Source: Sporosarcina sp. Marseille-Q4063
GTDB taxonomy: Bacteria > Bacillota > Bacilli > Bacillales_A > Planococcaceae
NCBI RefSeq assembly: GCF_018309085.1
Contig: NZ_CP070502.1
Location: 3,033,001 to 3,097,000, forward strand
DNA: 64,000 nucleotides
Direction: 5' to 3'
Positions 44,226 to 54,315 of the stretch are shown in pieces. Within the stretch, counting starts at the first letter, position 1. Each line of letters opens with the position of its first letter. The notes below the pieces were generated by a model. That model did not search any database. It had not been told where the DNA came from and worked only from the letters and a program-made list of their open reading frames with translations. The translations under genes were made by a program, and so were the position numbers.

Positions 44226-45502
44226 AGAAGTTATGCGTAATAGGTCTAGGTTATATTGGATTACCCACAGCTGCAGTCTTTGCGAATAATGGTTGGTCTG
44301 TTCATGGGGTCGATTTGAATCCTACCGCGGTAAATTCAATTAATAATGGCGAGATTCATATTGAGGAAGTAGGATTGGAAGAGCTTGTAAGTAACGCAGT
44401 AAAGAATGGATATTTAAGGGCTTCACATAAAGCAGAGTTAGCGGATTGTTATATAATTGCTGTTCCAACTCCCGTTAATTCGAATAATACTGCAAACTTG
44501 GATTACGTCAAGGATGCTTGTCGGTCTATCCTTCCAGTTATTAAAAAAGGTGATGTTGTCATTGTTGAGTCGACAATTCCGCCACGGACGATTGACGATG
44601 TTGTTGCACCGATTTTTGAAGGTGCTGGATGGAATGTCTATGAAGATATTTATCTTGCACATTGTCCTGAACGAGTCCTTCCAGGTAGAATCGTAATTGA
44701 AGTCGTTGAAAATGATCGTATAGTCGGGGGAATTAATGAAGCATCAGCGGAAGCTGCTGCAAAAGTGTATGATACTTTTGTTACTGGAGCGATTTTAAAG
44801 ACCTCCGCGCTAAGTGCTGAAATGTCGAAGTTGATGGAAAATACGTACCGTGATGTCAATATTGCATTGGCAAATGAACTTGTGAAAATTTCAGAAAAGC
44901 TAGGTGTGGATGCATTAGAAGTGATTAAGTTAGCTAATCATCATCCGCGAGTAAACTTACATCTACCTGGTCCAGGAGTAGGTGGACATTGCTTGGCAGT
45001 AGATCCGTATTTTATCATTGAGAAAGCTCCGTCCGAATCTGTATTAATATCTGAATCTCGCAAAATAAATAATTCTATGCCAAACTTTGTAATCGAACAA
45101 GTCGAGAAAATCATATCAAATAGAAACTCCAAAGTTGCAGTTCTTGGACTAACGTATAAAGGAAACATTGATGACGTTAGAGAAAGTCCGGCAATGGAGA
45201 TAGTATCTAAACTATTAGACCGTGGATTTTCTATTGGTGTTCACGATCCTCATATTAAGCAAAATCAAGTCGACTTCAAATTGTCTCCATTTAATGAAGC
45301 CATTGAAGATGCAGAATGTCTTCTTGTTTTAACAGACCATAATGAGTTTAAAGTGTTAGACGAGAATGAGATTGTCAAAAAAATGAAACGACCATTTGTT
45401 TTTGATACAAGGAACTGTGTCAAGATACAGAATTCTGAAATCCAGTATGTGAATTTTGGAAACCTAGATTCTGTACGAACAGAAATGAAGTTGAAAAAAT
45501 GA
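44222..45502 (+). CDS. UDP-N-acetyl-D-mannosamine dehydrogenase (WecC-like)
   Basis: 426 residues of the UDP-glucose/GDP-mannose dehydrogenase family: VIGLGYIGLPTAAVFANNG, VESTIPPRTIDD, CPERVLPG, and the catalytic Cys in GPGVGGHCLAVDPYF. It fits the ManNAc/WecC branch, making UDP-ManNAcA from UDP-ManNAc, which the mnaA product could supply. A UDP-GlcNAc/GalNAc dehydrogenase role is the alternative. A uronic acid in the polymer would also explain the heparinase-like protein in the cluster. Confidence 0.88.
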   Translation: MKKLCVIGLGYIGLPTAAVFANNGWSVHGVDLNPTAVNSINNGEIHIEEVGLEELVSNAVKNGYLRASHKAELADCYIIAVPTPVNSNNTANLDYVKDACRSILPVIKKGDVVIVESTIPPRTIDDVVAPIFEGAGWNVYEDIYLAHCPERVLPGRIVIEVVENDRIVGGINEASAEAAAKVYDTFVTGAILKTSALSAEMSKLMENTYRDVNIALANELVKISEKLGVDALEVIKLANHHPRVNLHLPGPGVGGHCLAVDPYFIIEKAPSESVLISESRKINNSMPNFVIEQVEKIISNRNSKVAVLGLTYKGNIDDVRESPAMEIVSKLLDRGFSIGVHDPHIKQNQVDFKLSPFNEAIEDAECLLVLTDHNEFKVLDENEIVKKMKRPFVFDTRNCVKIQNSEIQYVNFGNLDSVRTEMKLKK

Positions 45503-45515
45503 ATGAAGTGATGTT

Positions 45516-46133
45516 ATGAAAAGAGCATTTGATAGTATCGTAAGTTTACTAGCATTAATTATATTATTACCAATCATTGGTGTAACTGCAGTCCTTATTC
45601 GAAGGAAAATAGGTTCTCCAGTTTTATTCAAACAAGAGCGACCTGGTTTAAATGGTAAGTCTTTCTTCGTATATAAGTTTAGGTCTATGACAGATGAGAA
45701 GGATAATCAAGGCGAGTTACTACCTGATGACGTTCGATTGACCACATTTGGCAATATAATACGAAAATTGAGTTTGGATGAGTTGCCGCAACTTGTGAAT
45801 GTATTAAAAGGTGATATGAGTTTTGTCGGTCCTAGGCCATTATTGGTGGAGTATTTGCCATTGTATAATGAGAGACAAGCAAGGCGACATGAAGTTCGTC
45901 CGGGTATTACGGGATGGGCACAGGTAAATGGTCGAAACGCAATTTCCTGGGAAGAGCGTTTTGAATTAGATGTTTGGTATGTAGAAAATCGTACATTTTG
46001 GCTGGACATTAAGATTCTATTTATGACAGTATTGAAGGTATTAAAGTCAGAAGGAATTAGTCAAGATGGGAAGGCGACAATGTCAAAGTTTCTTGGAAAT
46101 ACGGCATCTTCGAGTAGGGATGAAGGGCAATGA
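45516..46133 (+). CDS. Initiating sugar-phosphate transferase (PglC/EpsL type)
   Basis: 205 residues: one N-terminal re-entrant membrane helix ([19 protein letters not shown]), then [61 protein letters not shown] and [14 protein letters not shown]. It belongs to the short monotopic phosphoglycosyl transferases that move a sugar-1-phosphate onto undecaprenyl phosphate to begin the repeat unit. The next two genes make a 4-amino-sugar, so UDP-diNAc-bacillosamine is the likely donor. Overlaps the next gene by 4 bp. Confidence 0.93.
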   Translation: MKRAFDSIVSLLALIILLPIIGVTAVLIRRKIGSPVLFKQERPGLNGKSFFVYKFRSMTDEKDNQGELLPDDVRLTTFGNIIRKLSLDELPQLVNVLKGDMSFVGPRPLLVEYLPLYNERQARRHEVRPGITGWAQVNGRNAISWEERFELDVWYVENRTFWLDIKILFMTVLKVLKSEGISQDGKATMSKFLGNTASSSRDEGQ

Positions 46134-46768
46134 AAAAAGTTGTAATCATTGGGGATAGTGGGCATGCGAAAGTCGTATCGGACGTTGTGAATTCTAATGA
46201 TAATATGAATGTTTTTGCTAAGCTCGATGATAAGTATTTAGAGGTTTTTGTAGAAGATGACTTAATAAAAGGTCCAATCAGTCATCTTAAGGAATTGATG
46301 AATCTTGAATCGTCGCTTGGTGTAATCATGGGAATAGGAGCGAATGCGGTAAGGAAAAAGATTGTAGAAGAATTAAATCTTGATTCCAAAGCCTATGTGA
46401 GTGCGATACATTCTTCGGCGATTGTCAGTCCTAGCGTTGATATCGGAATTGGGACGGTTGTAATGCCGGGGGCTATTGTAAACGCGGACACCATGTTGGG
46501 AGAACATTCGATTGTTAATAGCGGTAGTGTCGTGGAACATGATTGTGTTATAGCTGACTATGGACATGTTTCGCCATTAGCCGCAATAACAGGTGGCGTC
46601 AATATTGGTGAAGGTACTCATATTGGTGCAGGGGCTTCTGTAATTCCATTAATGGAAATTGGTCAATGGTCAATTGTTGGTGCAGGTGCTGTTGTTGTAT
46701 CTGATATAGGGGATAAACTAACAGTTGTTGGTGCACCGGCAAGGATAGTAAAGAGAGAAGGTTTATAA
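46130..46768 (+). CDS. Sugar 4-amine N-acetyltransferase (PglD/EpsM type)
   Basis: 212 residues: an N-terminal Rossmann-like sugar-binding subdomain ([17 protein letters not shown]) and a C-terminal left-handed beta-helix ([56 protein letters not shown]) with the catalytic His in EHDC. Acetylates the UDP-4-amino-sugar made by the aminotransferase encoded next. Ends directly at the ATG of that gene. Confidence 0.92.
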   Translation: MKKVVIIGDSGHAKVVSDVVNSNDNMNVFAKLDDKYLEVFVEDDLIKGPISHLKELMNLESSLGVIMGIGANAVRKKIVEELNLDSKAYVSAIHSSAIVSPSVDIGIGTVVMPGAIVNADTMLGEHSIVNSGSVVEHDCVIADYGHVSPLAAITGGVNIGEGTHIGAGASVIPLMEIGQWSIVGAGAVVVSDIGDKLTVVGAPARIVKREGL

Positions 46769-47911
46769 ATGACTGAACGAATCTTTTTATCATCCCCTCA
46801 CATGAGCGGGAATGAGCAGAAATACATAAATGAAGCATTTGAAACGAATTGGATTGCGCCACTTGGGACGAATGTGAATGCGTTTGAGGAAGAAATGACT
46901 GCATATGCTGGAACAGCGGATTCTGCTGTTTTGTCTTCCGGAACAGCAGCTATACACTTGGCGTTGGAGTTGGTTGGAGTTGGACAAGGAGATATAGTAT
47001 TTTGTTCGAGCTTGACGTTTGTGGCAAGTGCAAACCCGATTTTGTATTTAGGCGCGAAGCCGGTATTTATTGATTCCGAAGAAGAAACATGGAATATGTC
47101 CCCAGAAGCTTTGGAACGAGCAATGGAAGTAGCGAAGGCTTATAAAAATCTTCCAAAAGCCGTTGTTGTTGTGAATTTGTATGGTCAAAGTGCGAAGATG
47201 GATGAACTTATGGCGATTTGTGATTCTTATGGTGTTCCTATGATTGAAGATGCAGCGGAATCTCTTGGCTCATCTTATAAAGGGAAAAAAAGTGGAACGT
47301 TTGGGAAATTTGGGATCTATTCATTTAACGGCAACAAAATCATTACGACTTCGGGTGGCGGTATGCTTATTTCCGATGACGTCGATGAATTGAAACGTGC
47401 ACGCTTTTTAGCAACACAAGCACGTGATCAAGCAAAACATTATCAGCATAGTAAAGTCGGTTATAACTACCGAATGAGTAATATTCTCGCTGGTGTAGGA
47501 CGAGCACAGCTTGAAATGCTAGATGACCGTGTAGAAGCGAGACGTGCGGTGTTTAATCGATATGTTGAAGCGTTGGGTGATATTGATGGTGTCAATTTTA
47601 TGCCAGAACTTGAAGGGACTTATTCGAATCGCTGGTTGACGGCGTTGACGTTGGATCCAACGAAAGTGAAGATAACGCCTTATGAATTGATTGATGTTCT
47701 TGAGGAGGAAAACATTGAAGCACGTCCTGTATGGAAGCCACTTCATATGCAACCATTGTTTGAAGGATGTAAGTTTTATCCGCATGCAGAAGATGGAGTT
47801 GTGAGTGAACGGTTGTTTGAAACAGGGATTTGTTTACCGTCTGGGTCAAATATGACGGTAGAGCAGCAGAAGCGGGTCATTGCATTACTAAAAAAAGCCT
47901 TAATAAAATGA
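46769..47911 (+). CDS. DegT/DnrJ/EryC1 aminotransferase (PglE/EpsN type)
   Basis: 380 residues of the PLP-dependent sugar aminotransferase family: HMSGNEQKYINEAFETNWI, LSSGTAAIHLAL, IEDAAESLGSSYKGKKSG, and the PLP lysine in YSFNGNKIITTSGGGML. It converts the 4-keto sugar from the CapD-type dehydratase into the 4-amino sugar. A partial copy of its 3' third lies at 49.2 kb. Confidence 0.94.
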   Translation: MTERIFLSSPHMSGNEQKYINEAFETNWIAPLGTNVNAFEEEMTAYAGTADSAVLSSGTAAIHLALELVGVGQGDIVFCSSLTFVASANPILYLGAKPVFIDSEEETWNMSPEALERAMEVAKAYKNLPKAVVVVNLYGQSAKMDELMAICDSYGVPMIEDAAESLGSSYKGKKSGTFGKFGIYSFNGNKIITTSGGGMLISDDVDELKRARFLATQARDQAKHYQHSKVGYNYRMSNILAGVGRAQLEMLDDRVEARRAVFNRYVEALGDIDGVNFMPELEGTYSNRWLTALTLDPTKVKITPYELIDVLEEENIEARPVWKPLHMQPLFEGCKFYPHAEDGVVSERLFETGICLPSGSNMTVEQQKRVIALLKKALIK

Positions 47912-48147
47912 TTTTTGAGGGAATGTTCAGCAAAATAGTGTAAGGTATCTATGCAAGATAATACTCCAACAATACGCTATAATTGATAAATGGGGATACC
48001 GACTATATAGAACTTTGAAAATATCTCCTCGATTTTTTATCTAAGGTCATGAATAGTCATAATTCAATTGGCAGAGGTAGGAGAATTGAAGATGACAGAG
48101 TGTTTCGGGAATCATATTTTAATATCTTTAAAAAGGGAGAATAGCCC

Positions 48148-49167
48148 ATGAACATACTTGTAACTGGCGGTGCAGGGTATATAGGATCACATACTTGTGT
48201 TGCCTTACTTGAAGCGGGACACTCAGTGATTATTGCTGATAATCTTAGCAATAGTAAGCGCGAGAACGTTGAGAAGATTATGCGACTTGTAGATAAAGAA
48301 GTTACTTTTTACGAAATTGATGTAACTGATGAAGAAGCAGTTGATGTTATTTTTCGAAATTACAATATTGACGGTGTTATTCATTTTGCCGGTCATAAAG
48401 CAGTAGGAGAATCTGTAGAAAAGCCACTAGATTATTATTGTAATAACATTGTCAGCACTATAGTTCTTACAAAAGCCTGCAAGAAATATGATGTAAGACG
48501 GTTTGTCTTTAGTTCATCGGCAACAGTGTATGGGGATAACACTGTACCATTCGTAGAGTCTATGAATCTCTTACCAACTACAAATCCTTATGGGGAAACA
48601 AAAGCCATGAGTGAAAGAATTTTAACTGATATTGCGAAATCGAACCCTGCTTTCTCAGTTTCACTACTTAGATATTTTAATCCAGTAGGCGCCCATGAAA
48701 GTGGACTAATTGGCGAGGTGCCTAGCGGAATTCCAAATAATCTAATGCCGTATGTGACACAGGTAGCAAAAGGAAACCTGAAAAAACTTCAGGTTTTTGG
48801 TAACGACTACCCAACAGTTGATGGGACAGGTGTTAGAGATTATATTCATGTGATGGATCTAGCAGAAGGTCATGTGGCAGCATTGGAGAATCTAACTGAA
48901 GGTGTACATATCTATAATCTCGGTACTGGCAAGGGTACAAGTGTACTAGAATTAGTTAATGCTTTTGAAGAAGCTAATGGTATAGAAGTTCCTTATGAAG
49001 TTGTAGGACGCAGGCCTGGGGATATTGCATCGTGCTATGCGGATGTCTCCAAAGCCGAGCGAGAATTAGGCTGGACAGCAAAACGTGATGTTATATCAAT
49101 GTGCTGGGATGCCTGGCGATTTGAGAAGAACAATTTTCTCCGGTTACCTACTATGTTGAATAGGTAA
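48148..49167 (+). CDS. galE: UDP-glucose 4-epimerase
   Basis: 339 residues, extended SDR: VTGGAGYIGSHTCVALLEAG, FAGHKAVGESVEKPLDYY, SSSATVYGD and YGETKAMSE (Tyr-x-x-x-Lys), LRYFNPVGAHESG. Interconverts UDP-Glc/UDP-Gal (possibly the GlcNAc/GalNAc forms) for EPS precursors. AAAGGGAGA stands before the ATG. It lies between the intact aminotransferase gene and a fragment of a second aminotransferase copy, so it looks inserted by recombination. Confidence 0.95.
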   Translation: MNILVTGGAGYIGSHTCVALLEAGHSVIIADNLSNSKRENVEKIMRLVDKEVTFYEIDVTDEEAVDVIFRNYNIDGVIHFAGHKAVGESVEKPLDYYCNNIVSTIVLTKACKKYDVRRFVFSSSATVYGDNTVPFVESMNLLPTTNPYGETKAMSERILTDIAKSNPAFSVSLLRYFNPVGAHESGLIGEVPSGIPNNLMPYVTQVAKGNLKKLQVFGNDYPTVDGTGVRDYIHVMDLAEGHVAALENLTEGVHIYNLGTGKGTSVLELVNAFEEANGIEVPYEVVGRRPGDIASCYADVSKAERELGWTAKRDVISMCWDAWRFEKNNFLRLPTMLNR

Positions 49168-49574
49168 TTTTTATTCTTGCTGGTGTAGGACGAGCGCAAC
49201 TTGAGGTACTAGATAACTGTGTAGAAGCTAGACGTGCCGTGTTTGATCGATATGTTGAAGCATTAGTTGATATTGATGGTGTTCGTTTTATGCCAAAACT
49301 TGAGGGAACATATTCGAATCGTTGGTTGACGGCGTTGACGTTGAATCCAGAAAAAGTGATGATAAAACCTTATGAGCTAATTGATGTACTTGAAGCTAAG
49401 AGTATTGAGGCTCGACCTGTTTGGAAGCCACTTCATATGCAACCATTGTTTGAAGGATGTAAGTTTTATTCGTATGCACAAAATGATGTTGTGAGTGAAC
49501 GGTTGTTTGAGACGGGGATTTGTTTGCCGTCGGGGTCGAATATGACAATTGAACAGCAGGAAAGAGTCATTTAG
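49168..49574 (+). pseudogene. 3' fragment of a second DegT/EpsN-type aminotransferase
   Basis: From about 49171 the DNA matches the intact aminotransferase gene from about 47482 onward (TGCTGGTGTAGGACGAGC in both) and encodes AGVGRAQLEVLDN, then YVEALVDIDGVRFMPKLEGT and ARPVWKPLHMQPLFEGCKFY. The first ~235 codons are missing and the end is cut by a stop after QERVI. Many synonymous differences show it is not a fresh duplication but came from a related locus. Confidence 0.88.
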
Positions 49575-49656
49575 TTGATTAAGGAAAATTTAGATATTTA
49601 AATGATAACTTAGTTTCGATTTCCTGTGGAACTCAGGTTTTTATCATGAATTTTTT

Positions 49657-50805
49657 ATGAAAAGAGAGGTATGTGACAGTAGATTGAAGAAACGTTGGAA
49701 AGTAATGACGATTTTTGGAACAAGGCCTGAGGCTATTAAAATGGCTCCACTTGTACTCGAACTTGAAAAGCATAATGAAGAGATTGAATCGATTGTAACA
49801 GTAACTGCTCAACATAGGGAAATGCTAGATCAAGTGCTTGATACATTCGGGATTACTCCTGATTACGACTTGAATATCATGAAAGACCGCCAGACACTTA
49901 TCGATGTTGCAACACGAGGACTGGAAGGGCTTGACCGGATTATGAAAGAAGCGAAACCTGATATCGTGTTAGTTCACGGAGACACTGCGACAACGTTTAT
50001 CGCGAGTCTTGCCGCGTTCTACAATCAGATAGCGGTAGGGCATGTTGAGGCCGGACTTCGTACATGGGATAAGTATTCACCATACCCTGAAGAGATGAAC
50101 CGTCAACTGACTGGAAACATTGCAGATCTACATTTCTCGCCAACAGAAATGTCGGCACAAAACCTACGCAATGAAGGAAAATCAGATGATCGCATTTTCA
50201 TCACTGGGAATACAGCAATAGATGCTTTGAAGACTACAGTGAAAGAATCTTATTCAAACCCAATGCTTGAAAAGTTAGGGGACGACCGTCTTATTTTGTT
50301 AACAGCACACCGAAGAGAAAACCTCGGCGAACCAATGCGTAACATATTTAAGGCAATTAATCGTATTCTTGCAGAACATAATGATATACAAGTTATCTAT
50401 CCTTTGCATATGAACCCAGCTGTTCGTGAAGTGGCAGATGAAATACTTGGAAATAACGACCGGGTTCATTTGATTGAGCCTTTAGAAGTAGTCGATTTCC
50501 ATAACTTCGCTGCTGCTGCGCATATTATACTTACGGACTCCGGTGGTATCCAAGAAGAGTCTCCATCACTTGGTAAGCCAGTCATCGTTCTGCGCGACAC
50601 AACGGAAAGACCAGAAGGAATCGAAGCGGGTACATTAAAGCTAGCTGGTACAGATGAAGATACGATTTATTCACTTACCAATGAACTTTTAACTGATCCG
50701 GTTGAATATGAAAAGATGGCGAAAGCACATAATCCTTATGGAGATGGACACGCATCCAAATATATTGTTGAAGCGCTTAAAAAATATCTAACGACTACTA
50801 CTTAA
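49657..50805 (+). CDS. mnaA: UDP-N-acetylglucosamine 2-epimerase (non-hydrolysing)
   Basis: 382 residues: VMTIFGTRPEAIKMAPLVLEL, VTAQHREMLDQVLDTFGI, VHGDTATTFIASLAAFY, GHVEAGLRTWDKYSPYPEE, LLTAHRRENLG and TDSGGIQEESPSLGKPVIVL. It makes UDP-ManNAc, needed both by TagA for the WTA linkage unit and by the dehydrogenase of this EPS cluster. The first nine codons from ATG 49657 look foreign; TTG at 49684 would give the family-typical start (KKRWKVMTIFGT), so the true start is uncertain. Confidence 0.94.
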   Translation: MKREVCDSRLKKRWKVMTIFGTRPEAIKMAPLVLELEKHNEEIESIVTVTAQHREMLDQVLDTFGITPDYDLNIMKDRQTLIDVATRGLEGLDRIMKEAKPDIVLVHGDTATTFIASLAAFYNQIAVGHVEAGLRTWDKYSPYPEEMNRQLTGNIADLHFSPTEMSAQNLRNEGKSDDRIFITGNTAIDALKTTVKESYSNPMLEKLGDDRLILLTAHRRENLGEPMRNIFKAINRILAEHNDIQVIYPLHMNPAVREVADEILGNNDRVHLIEPLEVVDFHNFAAAAHIILTDSGGIQEESPSLGKPVIVLRDTTERPEGIEAGTLKLAGTDEDTIYSLTNELLTDPVEYEKMAKAHNPYGDGHASKYIVEALKKYLTTTT

Positions 50806-51001
50806 AAATTTTGCAAAATTTTCCGCATTGAAAATCTGGCTTCTTAATATAGGCATTATAAACGAAAACGCTAATCTAGTCAGGTATTGGTCTTGAAACC
50901 TTGACGTTTGAAACTTTCAAGGCGGTTATTGACACATGGTGAAGATAGGGAGATTCGGTGAACCTGTTATATTCAATTAAAAATCAAATAGCCAGTATTA
51001 A

Positions 51002-51040
51002 AAATAAAGACTACAAGAATCATTCCGTAGTCTTTATTTT
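51002..51040. terminator. Bidirectional terminator between mnaA and the acyltransferase gene
   Basis: 13-bp arms AAATAAAGACTAC / GTAGTCTTTATTT with flanking A and T runs. The stretch 50806-51001 before it holds no recognisable gene. Confidence 0.85.
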
Positions 51041-51061
51041 TTTGTCATATTAATAATTAAT

Positions 51062-52078
51062 TCAGGATTTTATTTTCTTTCCAAGAAGAAAGGGGGTATA
51101 GCGATTAATGAAATATATTAAAGGAATAGAAAGCAATGAGACAAAAAAAGAAACCAGAATGGTTCTAATCCCCCCTTGATTAGTAATACTCACTCCGACA
51201 GTATCTAGGAGTACGCCGACAAGATTAATTAATGGTAAATGAGTAGCTAATATTACTAGCGTGTTTTCACCAAAATAATTCAGAAATTTTGATTTTATTA
51301 AAGAAGAGAGAATAATAATAAGTATTATTCCACATATTGCTGGTATATAAAAATCAAAATAATTGTTGAGTTTGTTGTAGTTCATGTCAATCATATAGTT
51401 GTCGGTAATCATGTTTTTTATAAACAAGGTAAATATTAATAATGACAGAACAAAAATAATAATAACTTTAGAATTCAATAGTTTATCCACTATTCCCTTT
51501 TTGTTTGATATGAATCCAAATCCGAAGAAAACTGTAGCAGTGATCGCTATATCTATACTCCAAGGAAGTCTAATTGGCATATATAAGCTGTCTATGTAAC
51601 CTAGAATTGAAAAAATAAAAAGTACAAAAAGTATTAATTTAAAGTTAGATATATTCTTAACCACTATGTAAAAAATAACTTCTACAATAAATAGGCATGT
51701 TAGAAACCACAATACGATATTATGTAGCATCCAATTATCTATGCCAATTGAATAAAAAATACCTATGAAAGATTTCATTAAATTTATACCATTTGTAGTA
51801 ATTGTACTTATTAGTGGAAGATAAAGAAAAGATAGAAATGAAAATAAGAAATATGGAATTAAAAGTGAACGCGCCTTATTCTTTAGAAACATTCCAAAGT
51901 TATTATATTTTTTTACCGAAAATAGGTAGCCTGATAGAAAAAAGAATAGCGGCATATGGAATGAATAAATGACTATCGCCCATTTATCAGGAAAATTGGT
52001 ATGCCCTAATATCACTAACATTATTCCAAGCCCTTTTGCAGTATCTATCCAACCTATTCGTTTTATGGTTTTTTTCAT
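51062..52078 (-). CDS. Acyltransferase-3 family membrane protein
   Basis: 338 residues with about ten membrane segments. The N-terminal signature IDTAKGLGIMLVILGHTNFP and FHMPLFFFLSGYLF with conserved His residues marks the acyltransferase-3 (OafA-like) group, which O-acetylates surface polysaccharides using cytoplasmic acetyl donors. GGGAGAG site upstream of the ATG. It probably decorates the EPS or teichoic acid made by the neighbouring genes. Confidence 0.87.
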   Translation of the reverse strand: MKKTIKRIGWIDTAKGLGIMLVILGHTNFPDKWAIVIYSFHMPLFFFLSGYLFSVKKYNNFGMFLKNKARSLLIPYFLFSFLSFLYLPLISTITTNGINLMKSFIGIFYSIGIDNWMLHNIVLWFLTCLFIVEVIFYIVVKNISNFKLILFVLFIFSILGYIDSLYMPIRLPWSIDIAITATVFFGFGFISNKKGIVDKLLNSKVIIIFVLSLLIFTLFIKNMITDNYMIDMNYNKLNNYFDFYIPAICGIILIIILSSLIKSKFLNYFGENTLVILATHLPLINLVGVLLDTVGVSITNQGGIRTILVSFFVSLLSIPLIYFINRYTPFLLGKKIKS

Positions 52079-52330
52079 AAGTCTCTCCCTTGTATTGAAA
52101 TCTATTTTGTATTTCTATATATATAACAGATAAAAGATATGTTAGAGGTTGAATAATTTTAGGTACTGTGCAAGACAATACACCACAATTGTATAAAATA
52201 ATAAAACAACTAAATAAAAGTTCTTTCCTTCTATTAGAGTAAAGTGTTGTAACGATTGTTCGCAATATAGTAAAATTAAAAGTACTGTTGATAATTATTA
52301 CATTACAGATATATAGAAAGGTGCTTAAAT

Positions 52331-52690
52331 ATGAATCTAAAACAAGTTCAAGCATTTTTGTCTATAGTTAGACTAGGGAACATTTCAAAGGCTGCCAATC
52401 ATCTATATGTTACTCAATCAGCGATTAGTCTGCGGTTAAACTCCCTTGAGAAAGAATACGATATTGTGTTATTAAACCGTGAACAGGGTGTAAGAAGAGT
52501 TACTTTAACAAGTGAAGGGGAAAGGTTTTATCAAATTGCACTAAAGTACGAATCGCTTATATCAGAAACAAGAAATATTAAATCAATGCGTGAGTAAGGA
52601 TGATTCCGATTGGAGCAGTTGATATCGTTCACAATTATATAATAAACGATATTTACTCATTAATTGTTCAAGGAATGAAGGAATACCAAC
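52331..52690 (+). pseudogene. LysR-family regulator fragment
   Basis: The first 88 codons are a good LysR HTH (MNLKQVQAFLSIVRLGNISK, TQSAISLRLNSLEKEYD) and end with a stop at 52597. The frame right after it (IPIGAVDIVHNYIINDIYS) looks like the start of the effector domain, then similarity is lost. Interrupted and truncated. The following ~180 bp (to 52869) encode FEQSFVPMSFIQNRFGIDW and are not recognised. Confidence 0.7.
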
Positions 52691-52935
52691 TATTTGAACA
52701 GTCATTCGTACCCATGAGTTTTATCCAAAACCGTTTTGGTATCGATTGGGTTGCGATTGATAGAGCCGCTGATGGCGAGGATAGAAGTCGCGCCTTTAGA
52801 TGCAGTTTTGGGTACCAGGTTCCAACACAATTAAGGCAATTTATTTCTGTTGATTTGATGTTGATATAGAAAAGAGAAAAACCAAAATTTAATTTTCAAA
52901 CCTAATTTCTGTCTGCTTTTGAATATTTCGGGTGA

Positions 52936-53002
52936 ATTGTCGTCCGCAAACAGTGGCTCAAAACTCCGCGCAGTCGACTCATTCCGTCCGCAATACCACG
53001 AG
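52936..53002 (+). repeat. Possible remnant of a direct-repeat array
   Basis: TCCGC cores at 52943, 52965 and 52987 (spacing 22, 22) in contexts like GTCGTCCGCAAAC and CCGTCCGCAATAC resemble the array motif of 17-27 kb. Three poor copies only. Confidence 0.3.
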
Positions 53003-53129
53003 TGACATCTTTTGTACCATGACAAAAAATGTACCAGTGAATGACAAGCTATTTACCAGTAAGAACCTCCTGTATAATTAATGTGCACGCTGAATAGTAT
53101 GACATTAATTATATGGGAGATTTTTTTGT

Positions 53130-53614
53130 ATGATCCATTATTTGTATATTCAAGACTATCACAATATCATTCTGAAGGGACCGACAGGGTCGGGTAAATC
53201 ATTTCTAGCATCCGCATTTGGTGTATCAGCCTGCCGACAATTTTATAATGTTAAATATATACGTTTACCGGAATTATTAGATGAACTTACACTTGCCAAG
53301 TTAGCCGCGGATAGAAGTTATCGCAAATTGATTAAGAAATATACAAAAGTAAATTTACTCATCTTAGACGAGTGGTGCTTATAAATTTATCAACAGATGA
53401 AGTAGCAATCTTATTAGAAATCACTGAATCTCGTCACAAGACGTCTTCTACCATCTTCTGTTCGCAGATTGATCCAAGTGGATGTCATTTGAAATTGGGA
53501 AATGAAACTATCGCAGAAGCAATCCTGGATCGAATTATTCATGATTCCTATCGAATTATGATTGATGGAGAAGTTTCGATGAGAGAACGCCATGGTTTAG
53601 GAGGTTCTATATGA
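53130..53614 (+). pseudogene. IS21-family istB helper ATPase, 5' truncated and frameshifted
   Basis: First frame (to 53384): IILKGPTGSGKSFLASAFG (Walker A), [27 protein letters not shown] (Walker B). The reading continues after a frameshift near 53375 as [48 protein letters not shown]. The N-terminal part of IstB and the istA transposase gene are absent; no insertion-sequence ends were found. Confidence 0.85.
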
Positions 53615-53808
53615 TTCCTTCGGAAGTTGAAAATCGTATAGCAAGATATTTCTTTTACATTTACTTACCGGAAGAAGTGATGTTGAATGTGGAAGAAAAG
53701 CTCTTAAATTCCTGTGTATTGGTAGAAGATGAAAATTTAAATCACGATGAGCTCGTTAATTTCGTTATTGATATTATCGCTGAGCAACTAGAGGGGAAAA
53801 AGAATTAG
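53611..53808 (+). CDS. Hypothetical 65-aa protein next to the istB remnant
   Basis: Not recognised. [20 protein letters not shown] followed by an acidic helical part. The ATG overlaps the istB stop by 4 bp and has TAGGAGG 6 bases upstream, so it looks like a genuine coupled gene. The 700 bp after it up to the next gene contains short fragments (53860-54240) that are not recognised, and then the promoter region of the catabolic operon. Confidence 0.45.
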   Translation: MIPSEVENRIARYFFYIYLPEEVMLNVEEKLLNSCVLVEDENLNHDELVNFVIDIIAEQLEGKKN

Positions 53809-54315
53809 ATGATACGGAAAACCATTGGAAATAATCATTTTCTAATGGTTGTTTATTGCCTTCTATTTTATTAATTAGTAGCTCGCATTCTCGGACAAAT
53901 TACCTTAATACAATCGCAAACTACTTGATCATTACATACATAATCCTCAGTTTTTTAGTTCCTGGTAAGCTGCTTGATAAAGGGTGGTAAATTCAATTCC
54001 TTGTCACTCGTTGGTAAAAACAATGCCGGCGTTGGCGTTGTCAAGAAGCCGGTATCCGTTCCGTATACAATAAAATCATTCTCCCCGGATTAAATCTAGT
54101 ACATTATTACTCGTCACATCGACGAAGATTCCAGATACATCAACATCGCTATTAAAGGCAGTCACACTTCCATTTTATTTGAATGCAGAAAAACTTTTGA
54201 ACAAGCAGAGATCGATGGTGTTCTGCTCACCACGCCGTATAGGTACCCTTTAATTTTTGCAAATCATTAAAAAAACACTTAATTTATAATATTTTTAAAT
54301 ATTTTTAAAATACTC

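Noticed and set aside
53809-54240. Possible gene between the istB remnant and the catabolic operon promoter
   Set aside because: Only short frames in several directions, none with a ribosome site or recognisable motif; treated as debris.
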